From Latrodectus hesperus (Eukaryota; Arthropoda; Arachnida; Araneae; Theridiidae): 64,000 bases of DNA. Location of the stretch: the NCBI GenBank assembly GCA_037975125.1, contig JAJQOW010000024.1, positions 1,078,501-1,142,500 of the forward strand. Direction: 5' to 3'. The position numbers were made by a program, and so were the translations under genes. The notes under the pieces are model-generated. The model saw only the letters and a program-made list of their open reading frames with translations, made no database searches and was not told the DNA's origin. Positions 63,301-64,000 of this stretch are shown here, piece after piece (position 1 is the first letter of the stretch; the number at the start of each line of letters is the position of its first letter).

Positions 63301-64000
63301 TTATTACTTAGATTAGCAACTCTTACCGGGATTACATTTCGTGAAAGGTCGACGAGTGAAGAAGCCACTAGTACTCCTTTAACGCTATTGTCGGAATCTG
63401 GATATTCAGTCAATCCATAATGAAAATTATTATCTTCTGAAAGAGCTCCGCAAACTATTGTCTCAGTTCTTGGTGGTAATGTTGTTTCACTCTTCGCAGT
63501 TATATGATGGACTGTTTTAATATCTGAATATTTCGTCTTAAAAATCGCTATGTCTTCAGAACATGAGTGTAGTTCATTATTTTTAAAATCTAACTTGAAA
63601 TGGTTTTCTTTGAGAAAGTCCAATCCGAGAATAAATTCGTCATTTATATCAGCGACATATGCCATATGATGGTACACGGCATTACCAAATGCAATGCTTA
63701 GATTGACTTTTCCATGCACTTTAATCTTATCACCCGTCACAGTTTGGAGGGTAATGCAGGGCGGAGTCCAGATGAGTTTCTCACCAAGTTTGCGAGCCAA
63801 ATCTGTCCTAATGATAGTTACGTTGGCTCCAGTATCGATTATCATTCTGCAGGGAACTTCGTTGACATGTCCCATAACAAAAAGTCCGTTGTCGCCGCCA
63901 CTTACGGAAGAAATGTGAAACAATTTGAAATGGGGCTTCTGACTCTCTGGACATCTCCGCCCCGCGAGATGGCCACATATTAGTTTCCCTGTTGTGGTGG
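60384..64000 (-). CDS. Gypsy gag-pol polyprotein, C-terminal part (protease-RT-RNase H-integrase)
   Basis: The frame is open from the window edge to TAA at 60384. Residues here are numbered from a TTG at 63921-63923, which is not a real start because the frame continues upstream without a stop. The upstream 25 residues include CGHLAGRRCPES, probably the end of gag's Cys/His-rich nucleic-acid-binding region. Protease: catalytic IIDTGAN (D30). Reverse transcriptase: FCVDYRRLN (about 346) and active site YLDD with D449 and D450. RNase H: LDTDASNENIGAVL (about 591) to ADALSRK (about 703). Integrase: HHCC finger (HSSSTGGHFG at about 833, CQSC..C), then D905 in LDILGPLP, D965 in HSDQGTNF and E1001 in DGMVERFN, a DD35E arrangement. 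A GPY/F module (WEGPYTVLKRL) lies near the end. All catalytic residues are present and I see no frameshift. Confidence 0.93.
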   Translation of the reverse strand, partial: TTTGKLICGHLAGRRCPESQKPHFKLFHISSVSGGDNGLFVMGHVNEVPCRMIIDTGANVTIIRTDLARKLGEKLIWTPPCITLQTVTGDKIKVHGKVNLSIAFGNAVYHHMAYVADINDEFILGLDFLKENHFKLDFKNNELHSCSEDIAIFKTKYSDIKTVHHITAKSETTLPPRTETIVCGALSEDNNFHYGLTEYPDSDNSVKGVLVASSLVDLSRNVIPVRVANLSNKVKLIKEGEVLATCTPVTCINRNCQATLSEPPDTLINELLQRAELDDKQRNAARNLLLEFGDLFSKKSDDVGRTKLTQHRINTGNHPPIKQHPRRLPFAKQEEVDNLLREMQQNDIIEPSESPWASPIVLVRKKDGSTRFCVDYRRLNNITKKDSYPLPRIDDTLDALSGKQWFSTLDLKSGYWQVEIHPEDREKTAFTTGQGLWQFKVMPFGLCNAPATFERLMETVLRGLSYEACLVYLDDIIIVGRTFEDHLRNIRKVLEKLKMANLKLNPCKCNLFRREVSYLGHIISAEGVRTDPEKISAVKDWSRPKDVHQLRSFLGLCTYYRKFVKGFSSIARPLHKLTEVKQRFLWTDECEKAFKQLKEALTSSPVLAYPQPGKIFILDTDASNENIGAVLSQEIDGKECVIAYWSKCLSKPERNYCTTRKELLAIVKAIEHFHHYLYGRKFLLRTDHASLTWLLNFKNPEGQVARWIQRLQEFDFEIRHRKGTLHGNADALSRKPCNESCRYCSRVEKNYQLINTSVRQVTVSSPSKPDPWSDEGLREAQKEDPDINPILELKESSSMRPSWQDISTYSPATKQYWALWDSLHIRNGVLYRKWESDDGRNFKWQLVLPKSRISDVLKELHSSSTGGHFGVMKTLQKVRERFYWSKTRQDVEKWCQSCDDCAARKGPKKRSRGRLQRYNVGAPFERIALDILGPLPRSSNGNKYILVVMDYFTKWPEAFAIPDQEATTVAEVLVQQWVSRFGTPLQIHSDQGTNFTSVVFKGMCQILGIDKTQTTPLHPQSDGMVERFNRTILNNLSLMVSRNQQDWDLKLPLFLLAYRSAVHETTGYTPSQMLFGRELRLPCDLQFGRPPDTSSSPEEYLRDLQARLEDVHNFARDRINLTTERMKTRYDTRATGHEFQEGDKVWLWNPIRRKGLSPKLQANWEGPYTVLKRLNDVVVRIRKSSASKPKVVHYDRLAPYRNVE

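Larger units (their letters stand above)
59596..64000 (-). mobile_element. Gypsy-type LTR retrotransposon (3' part; runs out of window)
   Basis: On the minus strand the order is end of gag, protease, reverse transcriptase, RNase H, integrase, polypurine tract, 3' LTR. The 5' LTR, primer binding site and most of gag lie beyond 64000. No envelope-like ORF is present between the pol stop (60384) and the LTR. Together with protease-RT-RNase H-integrase order, this makes it a Ty3/Gypsy retrotransposon that moves by reverse transcription within the cell. It carries no chromodomain. The uninterrupted pol frame suggests a young insertion. Comparing the two LTRs would date it. Confidence 0.92.

Overview
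The window reads as AT-rich, gene-poor eukaryotic DNA, apparently intergenic or intronic sequence of an arthropod. Three things point to an arachnid, most likely an orb-weaving spider: the Tc1-like transposases and their CA(C)TG...GGCC-type termini, tRNA-derived SINEs of a kind I associate with spider genomes, and a Gypsy element with a matching polyprotein layout. This assignment is inference from remembered families; nothing was searched. I see no bacterial-type operons, no rRNA, no convincing functional tRNA and no complete host gene. One short segment (32312-32475) looks like a possible host exon.

Layout from left to right. 2515-4690 is a decayed BEL/Pao retrotransposon (minus). 12285-12500 is the cut-off 5' end of a Tc1-like element (minus), with its own near relative at 24908-26307. 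19398-20783 is a second Tc1-like element (minus). 21171-22148 is a Tigger-type element reduced to its 5' end and the C-terminus of its transposase. 28916-30971 is a hAT element (minus) with a BED-type finger. 31261-31445 and 58309-58479 are SINEs with clear target duplications, and several older copies of the same family are scattered around. 38274-38885 is a GC-rich retroposon flanked by a perfect 16-bp duplication. 42982-43261 is another SINE family. 44256-45080 is a minus-strand mariner relic.

45665-49350 is the most striking structure: one (TA)n tract carrying a Tigger element (2,267 bp) and a mariner (1,109 bp) side by side, each bounded by inverted repeats and TA. 51990-53660 is a diverged tandem series of about 370-400-bp units, each led by a tRNA-Leu-like sequence with pol III box motifs.

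The right end (59596-64000, minus) is the 3' two-thirds of a Gypsy-type LTR retrotransposon. Its pol reading frame is uninterrupted and runs out of the window, and its 3' LTR has a TATA box, a poly(A) signal, a polypurine tract and a 30-bp tandem repeat. It is the only apparently intact coding sequence here; every other transposase carries stops, frameshifts or missing catalytic residues. The remaining stretches are AT-rich DNA in which I can name only short palindromes, microsatellites and unassigned short ORFs.
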